This document shows positions 34,708-43,669 of a DNA stretch of 64,000 nt, piece after piece. A program made the translations under genes and the position numbers. The stretch's first letter is position 1. Every line of letters starts with the position of its first letter. The notes below the pieces were generated by a model, which saw only the letters and a program-made list of their open reading frames with translations, was not told where the DNA came from and searched no databases. Source of the stretch: COE1 sp036310845 (lineage in GTDB: Bacteria > Bacillota > Clostridia > Lachnospirales > Lachnospiraceae); assembly GCA_036310845.1 (NCBI GenBank), contig JAXJRB010000086.1:4511-68510 (forward strand), read 5' to 3'.

Positions 34708-36078
34708 TTATGGAGTAGATATTTTTCTATTCAATATTTTCAGCTTAAAGGAAGGATGTTTTGTTTTATCTTCTGTGTCGGGTTCTGCTGGGAGCATATA
34801 CTTGGCTTTTAAGCCCTTGTCATGCTGTGCAAGTTCCGTACAGGAGAAAACTTTACATTCTTCATATAATGCTGGGTAATCTTGTTTAAATCGTTCCTCG
34901 TCTAATTTAGCGCGTTTCATTGGGGTTTTTAGTGTGATTCCTGCGACTTGTGTATCGTCTATTCTGAATTGACCATAAGAACTGGTTTTAAAGACAGGAT
35001 ATAATTCGGAATAGATTTTTTCTCTTTTAGCTTCCGCTTCTTTCAAAGCTTGTTCCAGTTGCTGACATTCGTTTTCAATGTCAATAGCTCTCATAACAGT
35101 TCCTCTGAATTTTTCAGGCAACTCTACCATTGGTTCTTTTTCTTTGACAGGACCGAAAAGTTCATAGTAATAATTATTGAGTAGTGCTCCGTCATCAAAC
35201 TCGGTATCTGGCTCAATGAATTGCTCGACATACTCATCAAATTCGGCTACTGCATGAAAAAGTTTTTCTTCTACCGCATAATCTCGGTAAATTCGGACAA
35301 TGGCAGTACCTTCAAGAGTCTGATCCCATGAACAGCAAATATCACAGTACATTACATTAAGGATTGCCATATAATATACGCACTGCCAGAAGTATCCTTC
35401 TGGAACTATACCTTTTTTCCATCCTTCTATTACTTCATAATTCATAGGGGATGTTGTTTTGATTTCCAGAATACCTTGTATGGCTGTACCATTTATTTCT
35501 TCCTGAAGGAAACCATCACAATTTGCTAATGCCCAAGGGTAGATAAAATCTGAATTACTCTTATAAGAAGAGGTTTTCAGTCTGCCATCCCGGTACATCT
35601 GCATAGAGATAGGATTATCATATTTAGTTCCATCCGGATTTTTTCTTATTGTTCCGTCTGGTTCGATAACTTTTCCTTCTATGAACATTGTGACCTTTTC
35701 CTTATTTTTTCTACGTAGCATATGGTATTTCATTGCTGTAGGTGTTTCGTAAAGGTGTCCTAGTTCTTTTGCTGCTACATTTCCATTTCTGGTAAATACA
35801 GTCTTTTGACCAATTTTCTGATGAAACAGTTCAAGTCTTGTTTTGAAATGTGATACGCCCATGATAGCAGACATATCGGAACCACCATACGCTCTTTCTA
35901 AGTAACAGATATTATCTGGTCTGGGATTTTTCCATCCACTTCCATGTGGTCGCCAATGTGCTGCCCATATTTCGTCCGATACTGCACGGATATCACCGAT
36001 TGCAATAGGTTGATACGCACTTTGCTTTTTTTGTAGTGTTCCTATTATTCCATTATAGTTTTTTGGATTTTTTACCAT
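34708..36078 (-). CDS. YqaJ-family recombination exonuclease
   Basis: 456 aa. It has YGGSDMSAIMGVS near residue 58, LGHLYETPTAMKYH near 105, a catalytic Asp in NCDGFL near 190, and the ExK pair in GILEIKTTSPMNYE near 205, followed by GYFWQCVYYMAIL. These mark the YqaJ branch of lambda-exonuclease-type nucleases. The C-terminus has a helical region and an unassigned tail. It heads an operon behind leader L2. With the possible annealing protein at 38543 it could make a two-component recombination pair. Confidence 0.88.
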   Translation of the reverse strand: MVKNPKNYNGIIGTLQKKQSAYQPIAIGDIRAVSDEIWAAHWRPHGSGWKNPRPDNICYLERAYGGSDMSAIMGVSHFKTRLELFHQKIGQKTVFTRNGNVAAKELGHLYETPTAMKYHMLRRKNKEKVTMFIEGKVIEPDGTIRKNPDGTKYDNPISMQMYRDGRLKTSSYKSNSDFIYPWALANCDGFLQEEINGTAIQGILEIKTTSPMNYEVIEGWKKGIVPEGYFWQCVYYMAILNVMYCDICCSWDQTLEGTAIVRIYRDYAVEEKLFHAVAEFDEYVEQFIEPDTEFDDGALLNNYYYELFGPVKEKEPMVELPEKFRGTVMRAIDIENECQQLEQALKEAEAKREKIYSELYPVFKTSSYGQFRIDDTQVAGITLKTPMKRAKLDEERFKQDYPALYEECKVFSCTELAQHDKGLKAKYMLPAEPDTEDKTKHPSFKLKILNRKISTP

Positions 36079-36106
36079 AAATTTCTCCTTTCTGAATGGT
36101 AGATTT

Positions 36107-36243
36107 TATTTATTTAAACCGCAAAAGCGGATTGTTTTTGCATGAAAAAAAGCAGATAGAGCTTTCGTTCTATCTGCTAAATGTTATTTTTTGTAAATGA
36201 AATTAATATATGTGTATTATACCATATATATGTTATTTTGCAA
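36107..36243 (-). promoter_or_regulatory. Leader L2 upstream of the YqaJ operon
   Basis: TTGCAA, 16 bases, TATAAT (36221-36216), with the -35 in the end of the primase gene. ATTTCATTT box begins about five bases into the RNA. Terminator hairpin GCAGATAGA...TCTATCTGC with T run. Second hairpin CCGCTTTTGCGG then TTTAAATAAAT. Confidence 0.85.
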
Positions 36244-37681
36244 ACTGATAATTCACATTTCTTTGTTTGCATGCATAGTAATCATCTATGCCTTTCAATT
36301 TTAATGACCAGAAGGCAGGACGGCATGTGAATCCTTCTTTTTCACAGGCTTCTTTGAGAACATTATAATTACACTTGTTTTCTTCGGTTATTTCTTTGGA
36401 GTTTACCAGTGCATATATAATTTGTTTCTTTTCTAGGTCTTTGATTTTAGATAACATCTTATCCAATTCGTCAGCTTCTAGAGTATCTGCAAGAGAAGAA
36501 GCAGTAAATACAAAGGTATTCGATACATCCATTTTTTCATGAGTTCCATCTGTTAGAACCATATCTGTGCTCCAATATAATTCTTCTACAATAATTCCAA
36601 ATTCTTCTATAATTTTTTTCATTTTAACTAATGCTTTGGATACATTAATATTCATTACTTTATCCATATCATAGGCAATAATTATTTTTTCTAAGCCAAT
36701 TTCTTTTAGAAGAGGTATATTTGTCTTTAATGCTTCTGCTGCGCTGAATACACCTGGAACTGCCATAAGAGGAAGTCCGCTAATCATATGTGTCAGATCC
36801 GCCTTCATGGCACCTTCTGTTAGTACTATAATTCCTTTTTTTAGTACAGGTTGGAATGCCTGTTTTTCTTTGTTCCACTCAAAATCAGTAGCAAAGTGTA
36901 TCTTACTACTTGTTTTACAACCTTCTTTTAGATTGTTACTAGATAACCAGGTATATTTGCTTTCTGATTCACCTGTTTCATCATTAATTAACAAATCTTC
37001 ATTATTTTTTCGCAACTGTATCCCTGTAATTTGATTATAGAAGTTGCGATACGGAACTAATATGCCCCCTTTTCTACGGCATAAAGTCCATACATTTTTG
37101 TTTCTTGTTTTGTAAAAGCCGGGTACACCTTTTAAAGTGCAATTCTGGCCTATTAATTTTTTGGGAATAGTGAAATATTCCTCTGTATATCCATCTTCTT
37201 TAGATTTTGGATATGTTACATAGCTCAACGTAGCTATTTCATGACTTGTAAAGCCACGTTCCAAAAGATCTTGTGCATGCCTGTCCGACAATTTAAGATT
37301 GGAAAGTAGCATACTATATGTCTGATTTTTGATAACATCATCAGCCTCTTCGCTTTGGGGTAGAGGTGGTTCTGTTTGTGTAACAATTCTTTCTCTTTTT
37401 GGAATGTTATCGGAATCGGCACTATATCCTAGTTGCTGCATTATATCTGCATATGCTTCTTTGGTGGAAATATTATGGAGATATGCATGAAATTCTGTTG
37501 CTCCGCGTCCAGAAATCCCACAGCAGAAGCAATTGAATTTTTCAGATTCAAGATTTATTCCTAAATCTTTATTAATTTTCTTTTTAGAACAGAATGGACA
37601 TAATACACGTATGGAAGCTTGGTTTGGTTTGAAATCTATACTGTTTAACTTCAATACTTCACTCATTGTATAAGGTATCAT
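36233..37681 (-). CDS. DnaG-like primase with CHC2 zinc finger and Toprim domain
   Basis: 482 aa. The N-terminal zinc finger has CPFC near residue 28 and CFCC near 51. The central part includes a Toprim-like segment: IIVLTEGAMKADL near 285 and KIIIAYDMDKVM near 335, the acidic metal-binding residues of primases and topoisomerases. It would make RNA primers for plasmid replication. It starts directly behind leader L3 with GAAAGGAG and has its own transcript; the next gene's promoter lies in its last codons. Confidence 0.85.
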   Translation of the reverse strand: MIPYTMSEVLKLNSIDFKPNQASIRVLCPFCSKKKINKDLGINLESEKFNCFCCGISGRGATEFHAYLHNISTKEAYADIMQQLGYSADSDNIPKRERIVTQTEPPLPQSEEADDVIKNQTYSMLLSNLKLSDRHAQDLLERGFTSHEIATLSYVTYPKSKEDGYTEEYFTIPKKLIGQNCTLKGVPGFYKTRNKNVWTLCRRKGGILVPYRNFYNQITGIQLRKNNEDLLINDETGESESKYTWLSSNNLKEGCKTSSKIHFATDFEWNKEKQAFQPVLKKGIIVLTEGAMKADLTHMISGLPLMAVPGVFSAAEALKTNIPLLKEIGLEKIIIAYDMDKVMNINVSKALVKMKKIIEEFGIIVEELYWSTDMVLTDGTHEKMDVSNTFVFTASSLADTLEADELDKMLSKIKDLEKKQIIYALVNSKEITEENKCNYNVLKEACEKEGFTCRPAFWSLKLKGIDDYYACKQRNVNYQFAK

Positions 37682-37705
37682 TTTTTTTCTCCTTTCGATT
37701 TTTTA

Positions 37706-37840
37706 TTATATTTAAACCGCTGTAGCGGATTGTTTTTGTATAAAAAAAGCAGGCAGAGAAATTCTCTGTCTGCTAAATTTGGTTTTTTGTAAATGAAATT
37801 TATATAATTTTATTCTAGCATATAAATAGGAGAGTAGCAA
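37706..37840 (-). promoter_or_regulatory. Leader L3 upstream of the primase gene
   Basis: TTGCTA, 17 bases ending TATGC, TAGAAT (37817-37812). ATTTCATTT box, terminator hairpin GCAGACAGAG...CTCTGCCTGC with T run, second hairpin CCGCTACAGCGG, TTTAAATATAAT. The promoter is very similar in sequence to that of L5. Confidence 0.85.
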
Positions 37841-37892
37841 CAATTTTTTATTACCTTGCGTTAGGTGTCATAGGTGAGTTTATTTGTGCAAA

Positions 37893-37918
37893 AAAAAGAC
37901 GACTTACGCCGTCTTTTT
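37893..37918. terminator. Intrinsic terminator after the SSB operon
   Basis: AAAAAGACG pairs with CGTCTTTTT. A closely similar terminator, including flanks (AAGACGACTT), follows the operon at 42947. Confidence 0.75.
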
Positions 37919-37948
37919 CAAATTCTCCGTAAATTCCTATTAGGATAT

Positions 37949-38170
37949 TTAATCTTCTTTGGATTCTACAATTGTTACTGTTCCCTCAAATATGCCCCAT
38001 TCAGAAGACTGTTGATATGTATGTGTTTCTGCAATATCATCTTCTGTCATTGGTCTTGTCAGATACCATAGTGAATCATTCTTCCATGTAATTAACTCCA
38101 ATTTTGTATTTGGCTTATAGTTACAGCCCATACAGGCTATGTTCCAGATTAAGTAGTATCTGATATGCAT
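37949..38170 (-). CDS. Small hypothetical protein, 73 aa
   Basis: Follows the 95-aa gene by 16 bases with no clear ribosome binding site, so it may depend on coupling. Contains Cys-rich ACMGCNYK near residue 14 and an acidic C-terminus. Not recognised; moderate doubt that it is expressed. Confidence 0.5.
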   Translation of the reverse strand: MHIRYYLIWNIACMGCNYKPNTKLELITWKNDSLWYLTRPMTEDDIAETHTYQQSSEWGIFEGTVTIVESKED

Positions 38171-38186
38171 ATTCAGTTTTTTATTT

Positions 38187-38474
38187 TTAGAACGCTAAGT
38201 TGTGATAAGCGTTTTTGTCATTAATCTTACTTGCAACTACTATTAATTCTGCAAATAACATACAGTTTATGTATGCATCTACTTTATTGACATATTCTTC
38301 AAATAGACCTATATACTCATAAGCACCAAAACGAGTTGTATCTTTTGTTTTGCTTTTACATATTAGTTCTACAGAATAGTCGGTTTCCTCATAAGAGAAA
38401 ACGAGTTTGTTATCCATTGTGTTCAATGTATCTATTGCATTTTTAATTCTTTTTATAGCATCAGATTTTTCCAT
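38187..38474 (-). CDS. Small hypothetical protein, 95 aa
   Basis: AAGGAGG directly follows a terminator-like hairpin and precedes the ATG. Acidic, helical, no motif recognised. Fourth-last gene of the SSB operon region. Confidence 0.65.
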   Translation of the reverse strand: MEKSDAIKRIKNAIDTLNTMDNKLVFSYEETDYSVELICKSKTKDTTRFGAYEYIGLFEEYVNKVDAYINCMLFAELIVVASKINDKNAYHNLAF

Positions 38475-38493
38475 TCGTTCCTCCTTAAAAAAG

Positions 38494-38530
38494 TTACATT
38501 ACAGGAGCATTTATAACCCCTGTAATGTAA
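38494..38530 (-). terminator. Terminator-like hairpin immediately before the 38474 ribosome binding site
   Basis: TTACATTACAGG pairs with CCTGTAATGTAA, then six T, then AAGGAGG. Its place between promoter-distal gene and ribosome binding site would reduce expression of the genes beyond. Confidence 0.75.
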
Positions 38531-38542
38531 TTACAATTTTTC

Positions 38543-39565
38543 TTATAAGTCAATACCGTTTTCAATAAATGACGCTTTGATGGCAGGATAATTTCTTGCT
38601 ATTACTAATAGAGCCTTTTTACCGTCTTCTGAAACATCACCTTTTGTATACATCCAAAGTATATTACCGGGATAGGTATCTGCGGTTTGACCAAGTGTTA
38701 ATCCTTTATCCTTAGCCCTGCCACATTCAGCAGGCAATTTTTTAGCATCTTCTAATGGAATAGTGTTTTTCAAGGAAACGTCAGTTTGTTCAGATACAAT
38801 TGGCATTTCCTCGTTCTTTGTACTTTGTTCAGCAACAGTAGTACTAATGGAATCTTCCTCTGGCTCTGACACCATGTTAGTATCTGGTATTTCATTATCT
38901 TTTGTAACATCTGCTTTTTCTGGTTCACTGTTTGGTTCTGCATCATCAAATTTTTCTTCTGTTTGATTTTCTATGTCAGTAGTAGCAGCATCATAAGCAA
39001 CTTGAGGATTGAGTTCATCTTTTTGCTTCATGGTTTTGATTGCTTCCTCCGGATTCTCTTCTGGTTCATAAGAATAGGAATACCAAGAACCAATTCCATA
39101 CTTTTGCAATGCCTTTGATTCCGCAAGCCCTTTGGCTGCAGATTCGCAGTACATTTTTCTTCCCCATTCATCGTCATTGTATTCAGTTGGAGCAGAAGAA
39201 TAAGATACAGTAGCCTTTCCGGTAGCTATAGGTTTATCATCTGAATAATTGAGATATAAGAATGCTTCAACAGTTACGGAACTATCAGAATCCTTTCCTG
39301 TTGTGCGGTATGTAAAGCAGCTGTCAGGTGCTATTAATTTCATAACCATTTCCTTATATTGTTTTGGCATGAATTTGTAGCTTTTCCCTGTTTCCTTGCC
39401 AAATTGTACTTCTTTTGCTTCATCATACAAATCGGTCAAGCGGGAGAATACTTCTTTATCATCATACCTATTAACAGGCTTATCCGGATGTCGGGAATCT
39501 ATTGCTTTAGCAAGTTCCATAATCATTACTTCATGTAACATATTTAATCGATTTTCATTTATCAT
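38543..39565 (-). CDS. Possible single-strand annealing protein (Erf/Rad52-like)
   Basis: 340 aa. The N-terminal 170 residues end with CESAAKGLAESKALQKYGIGSW, a pattern (quoted as landmark) like the conserved alpha-helix of Erf/Rad52-type annealing proteins. A long acidic, disordered linker follows. The C-terminal 65 residues (GLTLGQTADTYPGNILWMY) resemble the small domain found at the end of exonuclease X-like proteins. It follows SSB with GGAGG at the start. With the YqaJ nuclease it would fit a phage-style recombination pair. Function is inferred, not proven by motif. Confidence 0.5.
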   Translation of the reverse strand: MINENRLNMLHEVMIMELAKAIDSRHPDKPVNRYDDKEVFSRLTDLYDEAKEVQFGKETGKSYKFMPKQYKEMVMKLIAPDSCFTYRTTGKDSDSSVTVEAFLYLNYSDDKPIATGKATVSYSSAPTEYNDDEWGRKMYCESAAKGLAESKALQKYGIGSWYSYSYEPEENPEEAIKTMKQKDELNPQVAYDAATTDIENQTEEKFDDAEPNSEPEKADVTKDNEIPDTNMVSEPEEDSISTTVAEQSTKNEEMPIVSEQTDVSLKNTIPLEDAKKLPAECGRAKDKGLTLGQTADTYPGNILWMYTKGDVSEDGKKALLVIARNYPAIKASFIENGIDL

Positions 39566-39586
39566 ATAGTTTCCTCCTGAAAAAAG

Positions 39587-39617
39587 AAGAGAAGCTACAA
39601 TGATAGTAACTTCTCTT
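39587..39617 (-). terminator. Terminator-like hairpin between SSB and the annealing-protein gene
   Basis: AAGAGAAG pairs with CTTCTCTT, then TCTTTTTT and AGGAGG. Again the terminator abuts a ribosome binding site. Confidence 0.7.
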
Positions 39618-39654
39618 GAGATTTTTTCTTATTTAATTGTATTTACTGCTCTTG

Positions 39655-40110
39655 TTAATTGAAAGGCAGTTCTTCATCGATACCATCAGGAATATTCATA
39701 AATCCGTCTCCTGCATAAGACTGAGGTGCAGAATTATTATTATTATTTCCTGAATATTCATTGCTATTGGATGTATTATTTCCGTTACTGTTTTTACTTT
39801 CAGCAAATTCTTGCTCTTCAACAACAACATCTGTGGTATAAACTTTTACACCATCCTTATTGGTATAACTACCTGTCTGGATACGACCAGTGATAGCAAC
39901 TTTTGTACCCTTACGAAAATATCTTTCGGCAAATTCTCCAGCCTTGCCAAAAGCAACACAGGAAATAAAATCGGTTTCCTGTTCTCCATCTCTTTTGAAT
40001 CTTCTGTCTATTGCTAGAGTATACCTTGCGATAGCCATCTGATTCTCGCCCTGTGTATATCTTACCTCTGGATCTCTTGTTAAACGTCCCATTAAAATTG
40101 CTTTATTCAT
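39655..40110 (-). CDS. ssb: Single-stranded DNA-binding protein
   Basis: 151 aa OB-fold protein. It starts MNKAILMGRLTRDPEVRYT, has DFISCVAFGKAGEFAERYF near residue 45 and VAITGRIQTGSYTNKDG near 72. An Asn-rich linker ends in the acidic tip EELPFN, the partner-binding end of bacterial SSB. It would coat single strands in plasmid replication and transfer. First gene behind leader L4. Confidence 0.96.
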   Translation of the reverse strand: MNKAILMGRLTRDPEVRYTQGENQMAIARYTLAIDRRFKRDGEQETDFISCVAFGKAGEFAERYFRKGTKVAITGRIQTGSYTNKDGVKVYTTDVVVEEQEFAESKNSNGNNTSNSNEYSGNNNNNSAPQSYAGDGFMNIPDGIDEELPFN

Positions 40111-40147
40111 AATTATTGTTCCTTTCTGCCATAAGGCGTTAAAATAT

Positions 40148-40284
40148 TTTTATTTATATAAACCGTTAAAAAACGGATTGTTTTTTTATAAAAAAAACAG
40201 TTAAAGCAAGTGCTTTAACTGAAATGAAATTTAATAAATAATATTAAGATATGTATATTATACCACATAAGTATAATATTGCAA
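40148..40284 (-). promoter_or_regulatory. Leader L4 upstream of ssb
   Basis: TTGCAA, 16 bases ending GTGG, TATAAT (40262-40257). ATTTCATTT, terminator CAGTTAAAGCACTTGCTTTAACTG then T run, second hairpin CCGTTTTTTAACGG and TTTATATAAAT. The outer G-C of other copies is absent but pairing is kept. Confidence 0.8.
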
Positions 40285-40294
40285 GTACCAAATT

Positions 40295-40325
40295 ATCCCC
40301 TATAGTTAATCAAACTATAGGGGAT
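40295..40325. terminator. Terminator after the vWA protein gene
   Basis: ATCCCCTATAGTT pairs with AACTATAGGGGAT around five bases. Confidence 0.8.
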
Positions 40326-40339
40326 GTTGGTATATCATC

Positions 40340-42685
40340 TTATACTTTTATTAAATTTTTGATTGTTTTTACAATTTCCTTTGGGAGTGTGCCTGGTTCG
40401 TCTGTCTTAACAAAATGGGCTGCAATTTTTGGGGATAATCCCTGTGTATAGATATTTTCTATACGTTCTTGGTCATCACCGAGTCCAAAGGCTATGTATT
40501 TAACATTTTTCTTGGAATATTCCATTAATACGTTCTTAATGTCCTGATATGCGAGTTCTGTACTTCCATATGCTGATGGAAGACCATCTGAGATAATAAA
40601 CATGATTTTGGTTTCTTCTTTTCTTTGAGAGAGCTTTTCAGAACAGAATCGAAGAGCCATTCCATCACGATTACAGCCACTAGCATGTAAGTCACAGATA
40701 CGATACTTATCTTTTCCGTCAACGCTTCCATAATCTGCAAGTGAATACATGGTTACTGCACGACTCGAATTATGCGCATATACCATAACTGGGATATTTA
40801 GTGCTAATCCGAATTCATATAAGAGTATTGCAGTTTGCCTAGCATAGTCAAGTTTACGATTGGCTGCCATGGAACCGGAAGCATCGATTAAAATAGAAAA
40901 AGCCATATTCGGGATATCTTCTGGTAAGTCATTTTTACATAAAACTCTTGAATCAAAACGATATAATGAAGATTGATCCAAATAACGTCCCTGATATAGC
41001 CCATTGATTTTTCCACCTTGCTGATGGTCTTTAATTTTATTGCGGATTTCATTAATAGTCTTTTTCACCAGAAATCGAATTTCTTCCATGTCTTTGTCAT
41101 AAATAGCATATGCATTAGGAGATGGCATATCTCTAACGATAGTTACCTTGACATGTTTGTTGATAGGAGAATAATCAAACTCGGAAACTTCTTTTTGCAG
41201 AGTTTCGATTATTTCCTTTTCTAATTCGTTCAAAACTTTATCTTCCGCAATTTTTTCTTCAATAGAATCACATAGACGCATGTCCTGCGGTGATGGAATA
41301 GATGCATCAGGTTCTTTTTCCTTCATTAATTCTTCCATTTTTTCTGAGTTATTTCGTGGGTATGACTGAGGTGTTTTTTCCTTAATATTGCTGTCATTAA
41401 GAACTGAACCACTTCCGGTATCAATGTCATCATCTATGTCATCTGGAATATTTTCCAATATAGACGAAGGATTGGGGTTATTTTTGGAATTGTCTGCTTC
41501 AGAAGTAGAATTTTGTTCTAATGAATTATCTTGTTGCAAAGTTCCATTATCATGCATAGAGGAGTTATTTGCTACTTGTTTGTTTCCTTGATTTGAATTA
41601 CTTTGCTGATTGGAATTGCTTTGGCCATTTCCATTAGTTGGAGTGGAATTATTATCATCTTCCAATGAATTACTTTGAGAAGAGTCATTGCTTTGTTCAG
41701 ATGTATCAGTCTGCGATGATTCATTAGTATTTTGCTCAGAATTAGAATTGGATGTGCTAGAAGCGCTTGAAACATTTTGGTTTCCTTGCACTGAATTATT
41801 ATGGTGGGATGAATTTCCACCTTGTGTTTTAGAAGCATCATTGGCTTTGTTTTGTGATTCATTTTTCATAAATTCATAGAATTTACAAAAAATTTCATTA
41901 ATAAGCCTTATGCGTATGAATGATTTATCTGCATGAACAGCTTCTCTTATTAAGTCATAATTAGACAGGAGAGTAGCGATAGCAGGAATAGATTTGTCAT
42001 CTGCATCCATCTTAACCGTTCCATATTTGACCATCGATAGAATAGCATTGAATAGTATGGCTGGTTCTGATAGTCCATTTGATTTTTGGACTTTTACAGA
42101 TTCAAAATCATCCAGCTGCATTTTTCGTAGATGATACAAGCATTGTCCTTCACCTGGTACGTTTTCTAGAATTTTCGATTCAATAAATCCATCTTCAATG
42201 GAATTTTCAAGTCTTTTCCAGATTTTGAACCATTGTGTTAATTCTTCTTCAGACCACAGCATCATATCTGCTAAAAGAGTATCATATTCTTCACATTTAG
42301 GTTTTGGAAACAATTCCCTTTTGTTCAAAAATGTTTCTCTTGTAGATTTCAGTAAATGAAAATCTGTAAATAGGAGATGTCCGCATTCATGCAGCACAAG
42401 ACCTTTTTGAATTACCAGTTTGTTTATTCTTCCGTCTGCACGATGGAAAAAGGAATTGTTGAGATTCAATACCAATCGATACCGGTCCGTAGCGTATGCT
42501 ATAGGTCCATCATTGTTCCATTCAAGTACAACATGGATAACATTGTTGTAAAGTTTACAAATGGCTTCAGATAAATTCTGCATATATGCATGGCATTGTT
42601 TGCTTAAGAAAAATTCTTTATCTGTTACATCTGATTTCTTTTCAAGTACCTTCTGGCGAAAGTCCTTTATCATAGTACCATTCAT
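40340..42685 (-). CDS. CobT-like protein with vWA domain and HExGH motif
   Basis: 781 aa. Near residue 105 is LHECGHLLFTDFH, a zinc-metallopeptidase-like motif. Residues 270-460 are a Ser/Asn/Gln-rich disordered tract. The C-terminal third is a von Willebrand A domain with the metal-ion site IDASGSM near 605 and FIISDGLPSAYG near 695. Together with the MoxR-like ATPase at 43670 it forms an AAA plus vWA pair like CobS/CobT, often found in large phages and plasmids with unknown role. Leader L5 lies directly before it. Confidence 0.85.
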   Translation of the reverse strand: MNGTMIKDFRQKVLEKKSDVTDKEFFLSKQCHAYMQNLSEAICKLYNNVIHVVLEWNNDGPIAYATDRYRLVLNLNNSFFHRADGRINKLVIQKGLVLHECGHLLFTDFHLLKSTRETFLNKRELFPKPKCEEYDTLLADMMLWSEEELTQWFKIWKRLENSIEDGFIESKILENVPGEGQCLYHLRKMQLDDFESVKVQKSNGLSEPAILFNAILSMVKYGTVKMDADDKSIPAIATLLSNYDLIREAVHADKSFIRIRLINEIFCKFYEFMKNESQNKANDASKTQGGNSSHHNNSVQGNQNVSSASSTSNSNSEQNTNESSQTDTSEQSNDSSQSNSLEDDNNSTPTNGNGQSNSNQQSNSNQGNKQVANNSSMHDNGTLQQDNSLEQNSTSEADNSKNNPNPSSILENIPDDIDDDIDTGSGSVLNDSNIKEKTPQSYPRNNSEKMEELMKEKEPDASIPSPQDMRLCDSIEEKIAEDKVLNELEKEIIETLQKEVSEFDYSPINKHVKVTIVRDMPSPNAYAIYDKDMEEIRFLVKKTINEIRNKIKDHQQGGKINGLYQGRYLDQSSLYRFDSRVLCKNDLPEDIPNMAFSILIDASGSMAANRKLDYARQTAILLYEFGLALNIPVMVYAHNSSRAVTMYSLADYGSVDGKDKYRICDLHASGCNRDGMALRFCSEKLSQRKEETKIMFIISDGLPSAYGSTELAYQDIKNVLMEYSKKNVKYIAFGLGDDQERIENIYTQGLSPKIAAHFVKTDEPGTLPKEIVKTIKNLIKV

Positions 42686-42715
42686 TATTTAATTTTCCTC
42701 CTTTTGATATGTTAT

Positions 42716-42855
42716 ATTTTATTTATTTAAACCGCAGTAGCGGGTTATTTTTGCATGAAAAAAAGCAGACAGAACAACAGTCCTATCTGCTAAATGTTTT
42801 TTATTAAATGAAATTATTATAGTGATATTTTAGCATAGAAATAGATGAGTAGCAA
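42716..42855 (-). promoter_or_regulatory. Leader L5 upstream of the vWA protein gene
   Basis: TTGCTA, 17 bases ending TATGC, TAAAAT (42832-42827). ATTTCATTT, terminator GCAGATAGGAC...GTTCTGTCTGC with T run, second hairpin CCGCTACTGCGG, TTTAAATAAAT. Confidence 0.85.
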
Positions 42856-42946
42856 CATGTTTTTGTTACAAACAATGAAAGTGAAATACAAATTATTTGA
42901 TATACTCCCACGACAATGGACTTATCCACTTACTGAATTTGTAAAG

Positions 42947-42974
42947 AAAAAAGACGACTTGTGTCGCCTTTTTC
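42947..42974 (-). terminator. Intrinsic terminator after the MoxR operon
   Basis: AAAAAGACGAC pairs imperfectly with GTCGCCTTTTT. It is near-identical to the one at 37893, flanks included. Confidence 0.7.
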
Positions 42975-42996
42975 AAATTTGTTTACTCAGCATTAT

Positions 42997-43272
42997 TCAG
43001 CTTTCCGTAGTAGTAATACTTCGTAAAATCTCTTGTGAATACTTATACAACTTTTTCTGAATAATCTTTTTAGACTTTTCAAAAACTTCTTCATGAGTAT
43101 GATATTTTGAGTCCAATACTGTTTTGGAACATTCTTTTGTTGGAAAATGCATATATAAAAACATTTTATCTAAGCCTACAAGTTGTCCTCTTAATGATGC
43201 TATTCTAAATTCTTCATTTCCTAATGTTAAGAAAAAATCGTATTCACTGTAAGCTATTTTTTCTACACGCAT
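42997..43272 (-). CDS. Small hypothetical protein, 91 aa
   Basis: AAGGAGGTGATG precedes the ATG. Basic C-terminal helix (KKIIQKKLYKYSQEIL). Last gene behind leader L6. Not recognised. Confidence 0.65.
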   Translation of the reverse strand: MRVEKIAYSEYDFFLTLGNEEFRIASLRGQLVGLDKMFLYMHFPTKECSKTVLDSKYHTHEEVFEKSKKIIQKKLYKYSQEILRSITTTES

Positions 43273-43291
43273 ATCTCATCACCTCCTTAAT

Positions 43292-43615
43292 TTATTGCTC
43301 AAAATATTTTTCAAGTTCTTGCATTATATCTTTCAGTTTGAAACCTAAGTATGTATCATTTTCTCCATCCTGTTTAATCCATTCTTCAATAGTTCCATAA
43401 GCATTGTCATCGAATCCAAATATTATTAAGCCAACCACATCATCTAGCGTCTTAATAAATTCATCTGTTTCAATAATGCACCAACCTTCATGATAATCTG
43501 GATTATTCTTTTCTTTCCTTAGTCTTTCTAATTCATTTCTATATTTTGTTTCCCATTCATCATAAATATGTTTTGCTAAATCTTTCATTTTTTTCATTTG
43601 TTTTTTTTTCTCCAT
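43292..43615 (-). CDS. Small hypothetical protein, about 100 aa
   Basis: Charged, mostly helical; ends in DIMQELEKYFEQ. Two in-frame starts are possible, 43615 and 43597; the second is better spaced from GGATGGAG. It follows a terminator hairpin after the MoxR gene. Not recognised. Confidence 0.65.
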   Translation of the reverse strand: MEKKKQMKKMKDLAKHIYDEWETKYRNELERLRKEKNNPDYHEGWCIIETDEFIKTLDDVVGLIIFGFDDNAYGTIEEWIKQDGENDTYLGFKLKDIMQELEKYFEQ

Positions 43616-43627
43616 CCATTTTTAGTT

Positions 43628-43663
43628 AAAATCGCAAGAAAAGTAGTATTTCTTGCGATTTTA
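43628..43663 (-). terminator. Hairpin terminator between the MoxR gene and the next small gene
   Basis: AAATCGCAAGAAA pairs with TTTCTTGCGATTT, then TTAACT. Confidence 0.7.
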
Positions 43664-43669
43664 AGATTT

